Counted from the stretch's first letter, positions 25,453 to 35,785 are shown. The stretch is 64,000 nucleotides of DNA from DAHUYF01 sp035623985 (GCA_035623985.1 DASPSJ010000041.1:14379-78378), one strand, 5' to 3'. The notes: generated from the letters alone by a model not told the origin. Numbers and translations: made by a program.

Positions 25453-26883
25453 ATGATCAATTCCGCGCCGCCACGCAGGCGGCCCAGAACCCTCTTCGAC
25501 AAGATTTGGCAGCGGCACGTCGTCAGCGATTTCGGCGATGGACTCTGCCTGCTTTATATCGATCGGATCCTGCTGCACGAGCGAGGCGGCGGAATGGCCC
25601 TCGCGGCGCTGTCGAGGGCGGGGCGGAGGGTGCGTCGTCCCGAGACGGTGTTTGCGACGTTCGACCACGTTCTCGACACGCGGCCGGGCCGGACCGGCGC
25701 GGCTCTCGCATCGGGAGGCGCCGAGTTCATCGACGCGCTGCGGCGGGGTTCGGCGTTCCACGGCGTCGAATTATTCGACATAGCGGACGAGCGGCAAGGG
25801 ATCGTTCACGTCATATCGCCCGAGCAGGCGATCGTATTGCCCGGGACGACCGTCGTATGCAACGACAGCCATACCTGCACGCTCGGCGGCGTCTCGACGC
25901 TGGGATTGGGAATCGGAACCTCGGACATCGAGCACGTTCTCGCGACTCAGACATTGGTGACGCATCGCCCGAAGACGATGCGCCTTCGTCTCGAGGGAAG
26001 ACTCCCGGCGAGCCTGACGGCGAAGGATCTCGTCCTTCACGTCATCGGCACGATCGGCGCCGCGGGCGCCAACGGCTACGCGGTGGAGATGGCGGGCGCC
26101 ATTGTTCGCGACATGACCGTGGAGGAACGTCTGACGGTTTGCAACATGGCCGTCGAATTCGCCGCCCGCAGCGCGGTCATTTCTCCCGATGAGAAGACGT
26201 TTCGTTACCTCGCCGGCGGCACCTTTGCGCCGAAGCGCGCCCTGTGGGAACGGGCGGTGGCGGCATGGCGGGAATTGGCGTCGGATGCGGACGCCGTCTT
26301 CGATGCGGAGACGGTCGTCGATTGCGGCGACCTGGAGCCGCAAGTGACGTGGGGGACCAGCCCGGAGCACACGCTTCCCATAGGCGGGGCCGTTCCCCGT
26401 CCCGAGGAATGTCGGGACCCGGCGCGGGCTCGCCGCTCGCTTGAATACATGGAGTTGACACCCGGCATGCCGATCGCCGGATTGCCCGTCGATGGCGCGT
26501 TTATCGGCTCTTGCACCAACGGACGGCTCAGCGATCTGAGGACAGCCGCCGAGATCTTGAAGGACCGGCGTGTCGCCCCGACTGTCCGGGCGCTTTGCGT
26601 GCCGGGCTCTACGCGGGTGAAACGAATGGCCGAAGCCGAAGGATTGGATCGAATCTTCGTCAATGCGGGTTTCGAGTGGCGAGAATCCGGGTGCTCGCTC
26701 TGCTTCTCGGGCGGCGAGAATTTCGAGCCCGGGCGGCGCGTCATCACGACGACCAATCGGAACTTTGAGAACCGCCAAGGCAGGTTCGTTCGCTCTCATC
26801 TCGCCAGTCCAAAAACCGTCGCGGCCAGCGCCATTGCCGGCCATATCGTCGGCGCCGACATGTTGGGGAACCGTGCTCGATGA
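25453..26883 (+). CDS. Aconitase-family large subunit, LeuC-like
   Basis: 476 residues from an ATG with a GAGGAGG site. The 4Fe-4S ligands are C354 in G-S-C-T-N-G and C414-x2-C417. Substrate motifs include H-E-R-G-G near 42, C-N-D-S-H-T-C-T near 136, and T-N-R-N-F-E-N-R-Q-G near 434. It departs from true LeuC at several motifs: C-N-D-S-H-T-C-T-L-G-G replaces the usual G-D-S-H-T-S-T-H-G, and C-S-L-C-F-S replaces C-S-M-C-L. It therefore probably isomerises a hydroxy-dicarboxylate other than isopropylmalate. It overlaps the small-subunit gene by 4 bases. Confidence 0.88.
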   Translation: MINSAPPRRRPRTLFDKIWQRHVVSDFGDGLCLLYIDRILLHERGGGMALAALSRAGRRVRRPETVFATFDHVLDTRPGRTGAALASGGAEFIDALRRGSAFHGVELFDIADERQGIVHVISPEQAIVLPGTTVVCNDSHTCTLGGVSTLGLGIGTSDIEHVLATQTLVTHRPKTMRLRLEGRLPASLTAKDLVLHVIGTIGAAGANGYAVEMAGAIVRDMTVEERLTVCNMAVEFAARSAVISPDEKTFRYLAGGTFAPKRALWERAVAAWRELASDADAVFDAETVVDCGDLEPQVTWGTSPEHTLPIGGAVPRPEECRDPARARRSLEYMELTPGMPIAGLPVDGAFIGSCTNGRLSDLRTAAEILKDRRVAPTVRALCVPGSTRVKRMAEAEGLDRIFVNAGFEWRESGCSLCFSGGENFEPGRRVITTTNRNFENRQGRFVRSHLASPKTVAASAIAGHIVGADMLGNRAR

Positions 26884-27506
26884 CCTCCGAACCCGTCATA
26901 CGCCTGACCGGCATCGCCGCTCCTCTCTTGCGCGACAATGTCGACACGGATCAGATCATCCCGTCTCGCGCCATTCGCCTGCAGAAAGCGGGGCTTGGTC
27001 GAAGTCTGTTCGCGGCGTGGCGCTATAGCGACGATGCGGGCTGCGAGAATCCGGAATTCGTGTTGAATCGCGAAGCCTACAGACGCGCGAACTTTCTGAT
27101 CGGAGGCGCCAATTTCGGCTGTGGAAGCTCGCGAGAAGCCGCCGTCTGGGCCCTGAAGGATTTCGGATTTGCCGCCATCCTGGCCGAGAGCTTCGGAAAC
27201 ATCTTCTACGCCAATTGCATCGCCAACGGTCTCGTGCCGGTCGCGCTCGAGCGGACCGCAGTGAGCCGCCTGGCGGCGCTTGCCGAGGACGTCGAGGGAA
27301 GGGACCTCTTCCGCATCGATGTCGAGTCATGCACGGTCCATCCGCCGGACGGGTCCAGCATCCGCTTTTTCCTTCCCGTTCTCTATCGAAGGATGCTGGT
27401 CAGCGGGAAGAAGATGATTGACGTGGTGCTGGAACACGAGGACGAGATCGAGGCCTGTGAACAGCGCAACAGGGCTGAGCAACCCTGGCTCGTCCCAGTT
27501 CGCTGA
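26880..27506 (+). CDS. Aconitase-family small subunit, LeuD-like
   Basis: 208 residues. The swivel-domain motifs are visible: D-N-V-D-T-D-Q-I-I-P-S near residue 19, F-G-C-G-S-S-R-E near 79, and L-A-E-S-F-G-N-I-F near 100. The usual S-R-E-H-A is S-R-E-A-A here, so a conserved His of LeuD is missing. It forms the second half of the two-subunit isomerase with the overlapping large-subunit gene. No leuB-like dehydrogenase follows. Confidence 0.9.
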   Translation: MTSEPVIRLTGIAAPLLRDNVDTDQIIPSRAIRLQKAGLGRSLFAAWRYSDDAGCENPEFVLNREAYRRANFLIGGANFGCGSSREAAVWALKDFGFAAILAESFGNIFYANCIANGLVPVALERTAVSRLAALAEDVEGRDLFRIDVESCTVHPPDGSSIRFFLPVLYRRMLVSGKKMIDVVLEHEDEIEACEQRNRAEQPWLVPVR

Positions 27507-27561
27507 AGCGGGCGGCGGAGTGATCGATCCGGCGAAGGAGCGATTGCGACCGGCGGGGGGA

Positions 27562-27837
27562 CTATTCCACGGGGCTTGTCGTGTCGGGTTTTCTGGCCGC
27601 CGCTGCCCGTTGAGCCTGCATAACCTCGGCAAACCAGCCGAAACTCGATTCCGCGCCTGCCAATGCCTCGTCTTGGGTCGAATAACGACGATCCGAATAG
27701 TCGCCAATCAACGTCCAACGGCCGGCATCCTCCGGATCTCGCCGATACTCGTTGAAGAAAAACGTGCCGTCGGGGCGTTGCAACACATCGATGCACCGAA
27801 ACCGATCGAAATCCTCGAGGCTGGCCACGACGATCAT
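27562..27837 (-). CDS. Small hypothetical protein
   Basis: 91 residues with balanced composition and no low complexity. A strand-rich centre (T-F-F-F-N-E-Y-R-R-D-P, W-T-L-I-G-D-Y) precedes a helical tail with alanine-rich sequence. I do not recognise a family. It is convergent to the LeuD-like gene with 55 bases between the stops, and has no partner on its own strand. The codon pattern suggests a real gene. Confidence 0.6.
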   Translation of the reverse strand: MIVVASLEDFDRFRCIDVLQRPDGTFFFNEYRRDPEDAGRWTLIGDYSDRRYSTQDEALAGAESSFGWFAEVMQAQRAAAARKPDTTSPVE

Positions 27838-28159
27838 CGTGGATCGCCCATACGATCGACCGCGCCGATCCGCGGCGGACCCTTGTCGACGCAGCGAGGC
27901 TTTGGGGCGGATTTCGGCCAGGACATAGCAGGAATTACATTTTAAAGTGTTGACGCTTCGCGGGAAGCTTTTTTATACTAATAGTAGAATGCAGCATGAT
28001 CAAGCGCATCGCATCATCAAGCCGTCGGAACTTGCCGGGCATGCGGCGGAGGACGGCGAGGCTTCCATCGAAGCCGTTCATGAGCTTTGCAATCCCGAGC
28101 CTACCGGCTCGCGACGAGCAATCCAGTTCCACTTTTGAACAACGGCAGGGGCGGACTCG
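27838..28159. other. Intergenic region carrying the MFS promoter
   Basis: No recognisable gene. The stretch at 27935-27985 is markedly AT-rich compared with its surroundings. A short open frame at 27947-28138 is not supported by composition. The promoter and hairpin are listed separately. Confidence 0.6.
27950..27979 (+). promoter_or_regulatory. sigma70-type promoter overlapping a hairpin with a T tract
   Basis: TTGACG (27950-27955) and TATACT (27974-27979) are separated by 18 bases, a good match to sigma70. Overlapping the spacer is GCTTC-GCGG-GAAGC (27955-27968) followed by six T residues. That is a short terminator-like hairpin and could also be an operator. The MFS transporter starts 181 bases downstream, so a long leader is implied. 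Confidence 0.55.
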
Positions 28160-29482
28160 ATGAGAGGGCAAACAATGGGCAACTGGCGCAGGCCTCACTA
28201 TGCCTGGACGGTGGCCGCCGTGACATTTCTGACATTGATGGTGGCTGCCGGCTTTCGCTCGACTCCGGGTGTCTTGCTGGTTCCGGTCGAGCAGGAATTC
28301 GGTTGGTCGCGCGGAACGACCTCTCTCGCGGTCGGCGTAAATCTTATTCTCTATGGCCTTATCGGTCCGTTTTCCGCCGCGATGATGGACAAGTTCGGCA
28401 TCCGCCGCGTCATGTTGGCGGCCATTGCGATGGCTGGGAGCGGAGCGGCCGCGACGCTGTTGATGCAATCCTCGTGGCAGTTCGTCGCAGCCTGGGGAAT
28501 CCTCGTGGGCGCCGGAACCGGCGTGACGGCAAACGTGCTCGCCGCCATGATCGTTTCCCGCTGGTTCACGGCGCGCCGCGGGCTGGTGATGGGATTGCTC
28601 ACCGCGGCGGCGGCGGGCGGCCAACTTCTCTTCCTTCCGCTGCTCGCGAACTTCGCAACGCAATACGGCTGGCGCAGCGTGGCGATAACGATCGCCGGCG
28701 CCACCGTGGCCTTGCTCCCGGTTGTCGCGCTCTTGATGAGGGACCGTCCGGAAGACGTGGGGCTGGCACCCTATGGCGAACTGCCTTCGGCAAATGCGGC
28801 ACGGCCGCCGGCGGCCCCTGCGGCCCCTCCTTTGGCTGCGGCCTTCAACGCCCTCGGTGCGGGATTGCGCTCGCGTGATTTCCTATTGCTCGCCACGACT
28901 TTCTTCATCTGCGGCGGATCGACGAACGGCCTCATCGCGACCCATCTCATCCCGGCTTGCATCGACAACGGCTTGGCCGAGGTGACCGGCGCGAGCCTGC
29001 TGGCCTTCATGGCCGTCTTCAATTTCATCGGCACGACCGGGTCGGGCTGGTTGACCGACCGGATAGACAGCCGAATACTCCTCAGCGCCTATTACGGGCT
29101 GCGCGGTCTCTCGCTGCTCTATCTGCCGTACTCGTTCGATTCCGTTTATGGCCTGTCCGTGTTCGCGGTATTCTACGGTTTGGACTGGATCGCAACGGTG
29201 CCGCCGACCGTCCGTCTCACGACGAATATTTTCGGCAAAGAGAAGACCGCCATCATGTACGGTTGGATCTATGTCATCCATTCGGTCGGCGGAGCGGCGG
29301 CCGCCTTCCTCGCGGGCGTGTTGAGGGCGGATCTGGGCAGCTATATCACGCCGTTCATGTCGGCGGGCGCGTTGTGCTTGATCGCTTCCGGGATGGTGCT
29401 GCTCATCGGCAGCCGCGAAACCCGCGGCAGGACAAGCGGTCTTCCGGCAGGGCACATCGCCCCGCCGCAGCACTCCGCCTGA
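28160..29482 (+). CDS. MFS transporter, oxalate/monocarboxylate-type
   Basis: 440 residues with twelve predicted transmembrane helices split into two six-helix halves by a soluble loop at about 200-235 (Ala/Pro-rich). The early E-F-G-W-S-R segment near 49 and the loop 2-3 D-K-F-G-x-R motif near 78 are typical of the OFA/monocarboxylate subfamily. An alternative start is the ATG at 28175, which has a closer AGAGGG. Position after the Rieske/LeuCD-like cluster suggests uptake of its organic-acid substrate; this is inference. Confidence 0.9.
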   Translation: MRGQTMGNWRRPHYAWTVAAVTFLTLMVAAGFRSTPGVLLVPVEQEFGWSRGTTSLAVGVNLILYGLIGPFSAAMMDKFGIRRVMLAAIAMAGSGAAATLLMQSSWQFVAAWGILVGAGTGVTANVLAAMIVSRWFTARRGLVMGLLTAAAAGGQLLFLPLLANFATQYGWRSVAITIAGATVALLPVVALLMRDRPEDVGLAPYGELPSANAARPPAAPAAPPLAAAFNALGAGLRSRDFLLLATTFFICGGSTNGLIATHLIPACIDNGLAEVTGASLLAFMAVFNFIGTTGSGWLTDRIDSRILLSAYYGLRGLSLLYLPYSFDSVYGLSVFAVFYGLDWIATVPPTVRLTTNIFGKEKTAIMYGWIYVIHSVGGAAAAFLAGVLRADLGSYITPFMSAGALCLIASGMVLLIGSRETRGRTSGLPAGHIAPPQHSA

Positions 29483-29944
29483 CCCAAGCCAGGGTCGGCA
29501 CTGCGACGGATGGCATAGGTTGGCGTGGCGGGCAGCGCGGCGCCGCCGCCGATGGGTCAGCGCCAGCCACGTCCGCCGGTGCCGCAGCGCGTGATGGCCG
29601 CTGGCCGAGCGGGACCGGCCTATCAAAGCCGGCGTGGCCCGGCGCGGCCGGTCTTCGTCGCTGGGACCTGAGCCAAGACTAACAGGACGCGCCTGTACGG
29701 CCGGGTGCCGGGGGGGGGGGACGGAGGCTTGTGGCCAGGGCGCTTCAGGGCCGGCGGCGAAGGACGACCTTGCCCTGGGCATTTTTTGCCTCGCATCCGC
29801 GCGGGACAGCAGCTTTTGCCGCCCCTGCCGCGCGCGTCCGCCGGCGAAATCGCCCAGCCAGAGCCGCATTTTACGGCATGACTATTGCTTCCGCCGACGC
29901 GCAGGGCCTTCGACGCGCCGTGACTTCGGCATGGCCGCACCAGA
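29483..29944. other. Intergenic region upstream of zorA with an 11-G run
   Basis: No gene is recognised. An uninterrupted run of 11 G residues lies at 29710-29720, about 225 bases before the zorA start. The region is very G+C-rich with many short inverted repeats of GGCCGG type. No clear promoter was found. Confidence 0.5.
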
Positions 29945-31711
29945 GTGGAGCAGCACGTGGACTTTCTCGTCAGCCTCGCCGCCGTTATCGACCGGTTCGA
30001 TCCGAGCATCACTGGGTTCCTCGATAATTTCCGCGCCGATGACGTGCCGCTGAGGCTCTCCGTCGCCATTGTCGCGGCCGGCACCGTTCTTCTCGCCATG
30101 CTCGCGATATGGGGCACGATCGCCTGGCGGCGGATAACGCGGCTGCATCGCCCGGTGCGATCCTCCGGCACGTGCCTCGAGTTCGCGAGGCGCTTCGAGC
30201 AGATCGACATCCTTTTGTCCCAGTCGATATTTGGCTCGACATGGAATGAATACCGGGCGGTGCTCAGAAGGGAGGGCGGCAGAATTCTCTATCCTCGGCC
30301 GCCGGGCGAGTATTTCGGGCTGCATGCGCTCGGCCAGGCGGCGTTCCCGGACCGGTTGTTCGCGGCGGCTCATGGCTATTTCATCGGCATCGGATTGCTG
30401 CTCACCTTCGTCGGACTGGTCGCCGCCCTGAAATTCGCCGCCGCCGGGGTGGCATCCACCGACGTCGCCGTCGCCAAGCAGGCGCTCAATGCGCTGCTCA
30501 GCGCGGCGTCGTTCAAATTCATGACCTCGATCGCGGGCCTCGGTTGCTCGCTGGTGCTTTCGCTTGCCGCGCGCTCGATGACCTATGTCGTCGAGAATGC
30601 CACGGCGACGCTGGCCCGGGATCTGGAGTCGCTGATGGTGCCGATCGTGGCGGAGAGCATTGCCTATGATCAGCTCGCCATCGCCCGCGAACAGGCCCTC
30701 CAGCTTGAGAAGCTCACTTCGACCCTCGCCGCCGCGGCCGCGAGCAAGGTCGCAAGCGGCGACGCTGCCGAGCGCGACCGCGAGGGCGTGCCGCAGATGG
30801 TGCGCGAGGTGGTCAAGGAAATGCGCAGCGCCGGCGCCGTCGAGATGCGGCAGCTCGCTTCGATGCTGGGAGAGGTCGGCGCTGCCATCGGTCGGACGCA
30901 ACATCATATCGACAGATCCGGCGAGGCCTTCACCGATCGCATGAGCTCGGCCGCCTCGCAATTGCTGACCGCGGCTGCGACCCTCAGGCAGGAGGTGGGT
31001 GGCCGGATGAACGCCGTTGGCGACCGGCTCGACGTCTTGGCCGAGACGCTTGCCAAGAGCGAGATCCTATTGACCGCAGCGGCCGACGCCGCCGCGCAGC
31101 GATTGGCCAAAGGCGCCGAGGCGGCGGGCGGTGAAATTGCGCTCCGCGCCGCCGAAGCCAGCCGAGGGCTCCTGACGACGTCGGATGGGCTGGCGCAGCG
31201 CATCAGTGGCATGATCGACGGTTTCGACGGCTTCAATACGGCTCTCGGCTCCCAGATCGAGAGCATGCGGCAGATCGTTTCGTCGCTTGATGCCGCCAAG
31301 GGGGCGCTGGATGGAAGCGCCGCCACCTGGGCCCGGTCCAGCGATCCGATCGTGGCGGCGGTCGACGCTTCGAAGGGCGTGGCGCAAGAACTGGGACTCG
31401 TCGCCGATCGCGTCGCCGCCTGCCAGAACGACATGTCCGACATGGCCAAGGCGATGAGCGCGATTTCGGACAAGGCCGCCGCCGTCTGGGACAAGTACCA
31501 GGGACGTTTCGAGAAAGTGGACGACGACCTGAAAGCGGTCTTCCTGCGGCTGGAGGAGGGAACGCGCGCCTTCGGCAAGGAAGTCATGGAGTTCGTCGGC
31601 AAGCTCGATGCCAATTTGGCGGCGGGGACGCAGGCCCTGTCCATCGGCACCGAGGAGCTGCGCGAGGTGGCGGAGATACTGGTGGCCAATACCACGGCGA
31701 AAGCGGCCTGA
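29945..31711 (+). CDS. zorA: Zorya anti-phage system protein ZorA (MotA/TolQ-like stator)
   Basis: 588 residues from a GTG at 29945; a second GTG at 29957 is possible. A transmembrane helix (about 38-60) is followed by a cytoplasmic segment, then the paired helices at 144-165 (G-L-L-L-T154-F-V-G-L-V) and 192-212 (T-S-I-A-G-L-G-C-S). These are the MotA/ExbB channel helices with polar Thr/Ser in the pore. The rest (about 215-588) is a long helical cytoplasmic tail, the hallmark of ZorA. ZorA forms a proton-driven stator with ZorB. It is followed directly by zorB and zorC. The tail is shorter than in the E. coli protein as I recall it. Confidence 0.88.
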   Translation: MEQHVDFLVSLAAVIDRFDPSITGFLDNFRADDVPLRLSVAIVAAGTVLLAMLAIWGTIAWRRITRLHRPVRSSGTCLEFARRFEQIDILLSQSIFGSTWNEYRAVLRREGGRILYPRPPGEYFGLHALGQAAFPDRLFAAAHGYFIGIGLLLTFVGLVAALKFAAAGVASTDVAVAKQALNALLSAASFKFMTSIAGLGCSLVLSLAARSMTYVVENATATLARDLESLMVPIVAESIAYDQLAIAREQALQLEKLTSTLAAAAASKVASGDAAERDREGVPQMVREVVKEMRSAGAVEMRQLASMLGEVGAAIGRTQHHIDRSGEAFTDRMSSAASQLLTAAATLRQEVGGRMNAVGDRLDVLAETLAKSEILLTAAADAAAQRLAKGAEAAGGEIALRAAEASRGLLTTSDGLAQRISGMIDGFDGFNTALGSQIESMRQIVSSLDAAKGALDGSAATWARSSDPIVAAVDASKGVAQELGLVADRVAACQNDMSDMAKAMSAISDKAAAVWDKYQGRFEKVDDDLKAVFLRLEEGTRAFGKEVMEFVGKLDANLAAGTQALSIGTEELREVAEILVANTTAKAA

Positions 31712-31712
31712 C

Positions 31713-32507
31713 ATGCGCAGAACGGCAACCGCCGGGCGCGCGCCGCGCGCAAGCCTCCGCCACAAGAAGGCGGAGGGCGGCGACTACTTCGCCTCGATGA
31801 CGGATTTGATGCTGGGCCTGCTGTTCGTCTTCATCATCATGCTCATGGCCTTCGCCCTCAATCTGCGCGAGGCGGAGCGAAAAATGTCAAGTACGACGCG
31901 AGAGCTGAGCGAGGCGCATGAGGCGCGCCGCGAGATGTTGCGCGACATCGCCAGGCTGCTTGAGGGGCATCTCCCCGTCACGGTGGACGAAGAGAACGGC
32001 ACGCTGCAACTGGGAAGCGACGTTCTCTTTCCCAGGGGCTCGGCGGAGACCTATCCCGATGCGCTTCCGAAACTGCGGACGCTCGGAACCGCTCTCGATC
32101 TGGTTCTGCCCTGCTATGCCGTCGCCGGCGACGGCCGGCTTCCCGCTCGCTGCGCGAGGAAGCGCAAGGGGCGGCTCGAGGCGGTTTATATCGAAGGCCA
32201 TACCGACACGGCGCCGATCCGAACCTCTCATTTTCAGAACAACTGGGAGCTTTCGGCGGCGCGGGCGTCCGAGACGCTGGACAAGCTGATCGAGGGCAAC
32301 GGGGACCTTGCAGAGCTTAGGAACGACAGGGGCGAGCGACTGATCGGCGTCAGCGGATACGGCGAATACCGCCCGGTCGACCGCACCGGCACGGAAGAAG
32401 GCATGAAGAAGAACCGCCGGATCGAACTGCGCTTCATCATGGTCTCGCCGGAAACGCCTGAATTGAGCCGGTTGAAGGAAGAGGTACGCTGGCGGGAGTC
32501 GCCGTGA
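31713..32507 (+). CDS. zorB: Zorya anti-phage system protein ZorB (MotB/OmpA-like)
   Basis: 264 residues from the ATG at 31713, two bases past the zorA stop codon. A short cytoplasmic arm precedes one transmembrane helix (about 31-50) that starts with Asp31 in S-M-T-D-L-M-L-G, the conserved proton-carrying residue. A helical stretch (50-85) leads to an OmpA-like peptidoglycan-binding domain with E-G-H-T-D near 160 and L-S-A-A-R near 179. C133 and C146 could form a disulfide in the periplasm. It anchors the ZorAB motor to the cell wall. Confidence 0.9.
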   Translation: MRRTATAGRAPRASLRHKKAEGGDYFASMTDLMLGLLFVFIIMLMAFALNLREAERKMSSTTRELSEAHEARREMLRDIARLLEGHLPVTVDEENGTLQLGSDVLFPRGSAETYPDALPKLRTLGTALDLVLPCYAVAGDGRLPARCARKRKGRLEAVYIEGHTDTAPIRTSHFQNNWELSAARASETLDKLIEGNGDLAELRNDRGERLIGVSGYGEYRPVDRTGTEEGMKKNRRIELRFIMVSPETPELSRLKEEVRWRESP

Positions 32508-33907
32508 CGCTCAGGGCCGTTCTCCAGCACTCCCGATGCGCGCCCGTTCCGCTGCGTTTTGCCCCGCCGCGCAGGGCGAAGCTGCCGGAGGTGGCAGACC
32601 AGTTGCTTCGGCGCTATGGCGCCGGCGATGCGCCGCGCAAATCGGCGGCCGAGCTCGACGCGCTTCTGCGACGCTTGCGGAAAGCCGATTACGTCTGGGA
32701 AAACGTCCACCCGAGGGACCGGCTCACCGTCGCCTGGGTGCTGTGGCGAGGGCCGGAGCCGCCGGCAGAGAAGAGGTCATTTCTGTCCGCGTTCCTCAAA
32801 TGGGTGGAAACGCCGTGGCGGCGCGTCCAAGCGCGCCACCTCGCTTCCGCCTGGGCCGCCGCTTTCGATCCCCAGCTCGCAAGCACCCGGCTGGTCGGAG
32901 AATGGCTTGCGGCTCGCGCCTCGCAACTCTCGGATCCCTGGTCCCGTCTTGCGGCCGAATTCGACGTCTTCTCGATCGAGCATGGACCGGCGCGGCTCGC
33001 GACGGAATTCCTTGCTTCGACAGAGAGCGAAAAGAGCTTCCTGGATCGTCTCCGGCTCACGGGTCCGGCGGCGGCGGGCGGATTGATGCTGGAGACGCTC
33101 GGCGCGGCGGCATCGTCGGTCGAAGTCTCGCTCGAGCGCGCGCCGCGTCTTGCGCTGCGTCTCATCGAGCTTTGCTGCCACGAAGGCGCTTTTCGGCCCG
33201 CGGCCATGGCGAAGGCGGCCCCAAGGCGCGCCCTATCGGTTGGGCTTAAAATCTGCGAGGCGCTGCTGCTGCCATGGCAGCAGGCCGAGCCGCCCGAGGA
33301 GGTGAGGAGACAGATCCTCGACCATCTTCTGGCCCATTATGGCGACGCACGGATCAGCGACGCGATCTGGGAAGACCTGCGGCCGCCGGCGAGAAAAATC
33401 ATGCGCGGCTGGCTCAAGCGCAGGACCATCGAGACGTTCTTCCAGATGGTCGGCGAGACAAATCCGGGCGACCGAGGACGGCGCCAGGCGAGTCAAAGGT
33501 TCTGGACGGCATATCAGGATCACGTCGAGGACGCCTGGCTCCTTGCCGGACCGCTGCATTTCGCCTCCTTGAAGACGAAGAGGGCCATCGGGCACGGACG
33601 CCTCGCGGGCTGCCGCTCCGGCGACAGCGCGCTGCTGCTCAGGATCCGCGGCATGACGATCGCCGAAACGAGCAAATTTGATTCATGCCAAGCCTGGCTG
33701 GCGCACAGCGGTTTCGCCCCGTCCCTCTATTGCGACGGCACGAAACCGTACTGGCTCGCCGCCTTGGCGACCGGCGCCGATTTCTCGCCCGTCTACGCCC
33801 GAAACGGGAGCAGCTCGTGGCAGGATAGAATGCATGATTTCATAGAATACCATACGGGACTTTCGATCCCGCGGCATGAGTATTTGCTCCCCGCCCGTCC
33901 CCGCTGA
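32504..33907 (+). CDS. zorC: Zorya protein ZorC (EH-signature domain)
   Basis: 467 residues from a GTG overlapping the zorB stop (GTGA). The N-terminal two thirds are helical. The C-terminal part has F-W-T-A-Y-Q-D-H-V-E-D-A-W near 333-345, a block with E388 in T-I-A-E-T-S-K-F, and H444 in D-R-M-H-D-F. E388 and H444 are candidates for the EH pair that names the domain. In type I Zorya, ZorC works with the ZorD helicase-nuclease downstream of ZorAB. Identity rests on these motifs and on the operon; sequence divergence is high. Confidence 0.78.
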   Translation: MTLRAVLQHSRCAPVPLRFAPPRRAKLPEVADQLLRRYGAGDAPRKSAAELDALLRRLRKADYVWENVHPRDRLTVAWVLWRGPEPPAEKRSFLSAFLKWVETPWRRVQARHLASAWAAAFDPQLASTRLVGEWLAARASQLSDPWSRLAAEFDVFSIEHGPARLATEFLASTESEKSFLDRLRLTGPAAAGGLMLETLGAAASSVEVSLERAPRLALRLIELCCHEGAFRPAAMAKAAPRRALSVGLKICEALLLPWQQAEPPEEVRRQILDHLLAHYGDARISDAIWEDLRPPARKIMRGWLKRRTIETFFQMVGETNPGDRGRRQASQRFWTAYQDHVEDAWLLAGPLHFASLKTKRAIGHGRLAGCRSGDSALLLRIRGMTIAETSKFDSCQAWLAHSGFAPSLYCDGTKPYWLAALATGADFSPVYARNGSSSWQDRMHDFIEYHTGLSIPRHEYLLPARPR

Positions 33908-34244
33908 GCGGCCTCGCGCGGATATTTCCTCCGGGCGGGCACAGCCGGCGTCCCCGGGATGGTCAGGACGAGCCGCGATGGGGCAAAGCGGTCGGCGCGC
34001 TGGCGCCGGCCGTGGCCGGTTTCTGCGCGGGCCGCCTGCACGGTTCCTCGCCCTGAGCGGTTCCCGGAGAAGGCCGGCGTCCTCTCTCCTGGTCATCGAA
34101 GCCCGTGGCCGCGCAACAAGCCGCTGCTTTCGCCGGGGCGATTGCAACACACATTTACGTATTATTTACCGGAGCCTGCTCACCCTAGGCTTGCGCCCGG
34201 CTGTGGGCGCGCAGTGTGCCGGGCGTGGAGGGGGCCTGGGCGAC
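33908..34244. other. Intergenic region after zorC; no zorD
   Basis: This is where zorD (a large SNF2 helicase/nuclease gene) would be expected. No frame with helicase motifs is present on either strand. An AT-rich patch at 34140-34170 may hold a promoter for the histidine kinase. The sequence otherwise shows nothing I can assign. Confidence 0.6.
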
Positions 34245-35765
<1,521 letters not shown>

Positions 35766-35785
35766 AGCCTGTCAGGCTCTTGGGG

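Noticed and set aside
24096..27506. Ordinary leucine operon leuA-leuC-leuD
   Set aside because: The synthase lacks the LeuA C-terminal domain, isomerase motifs differ, no leuB is present, and Rieske/DUF3179 genes are coupled.
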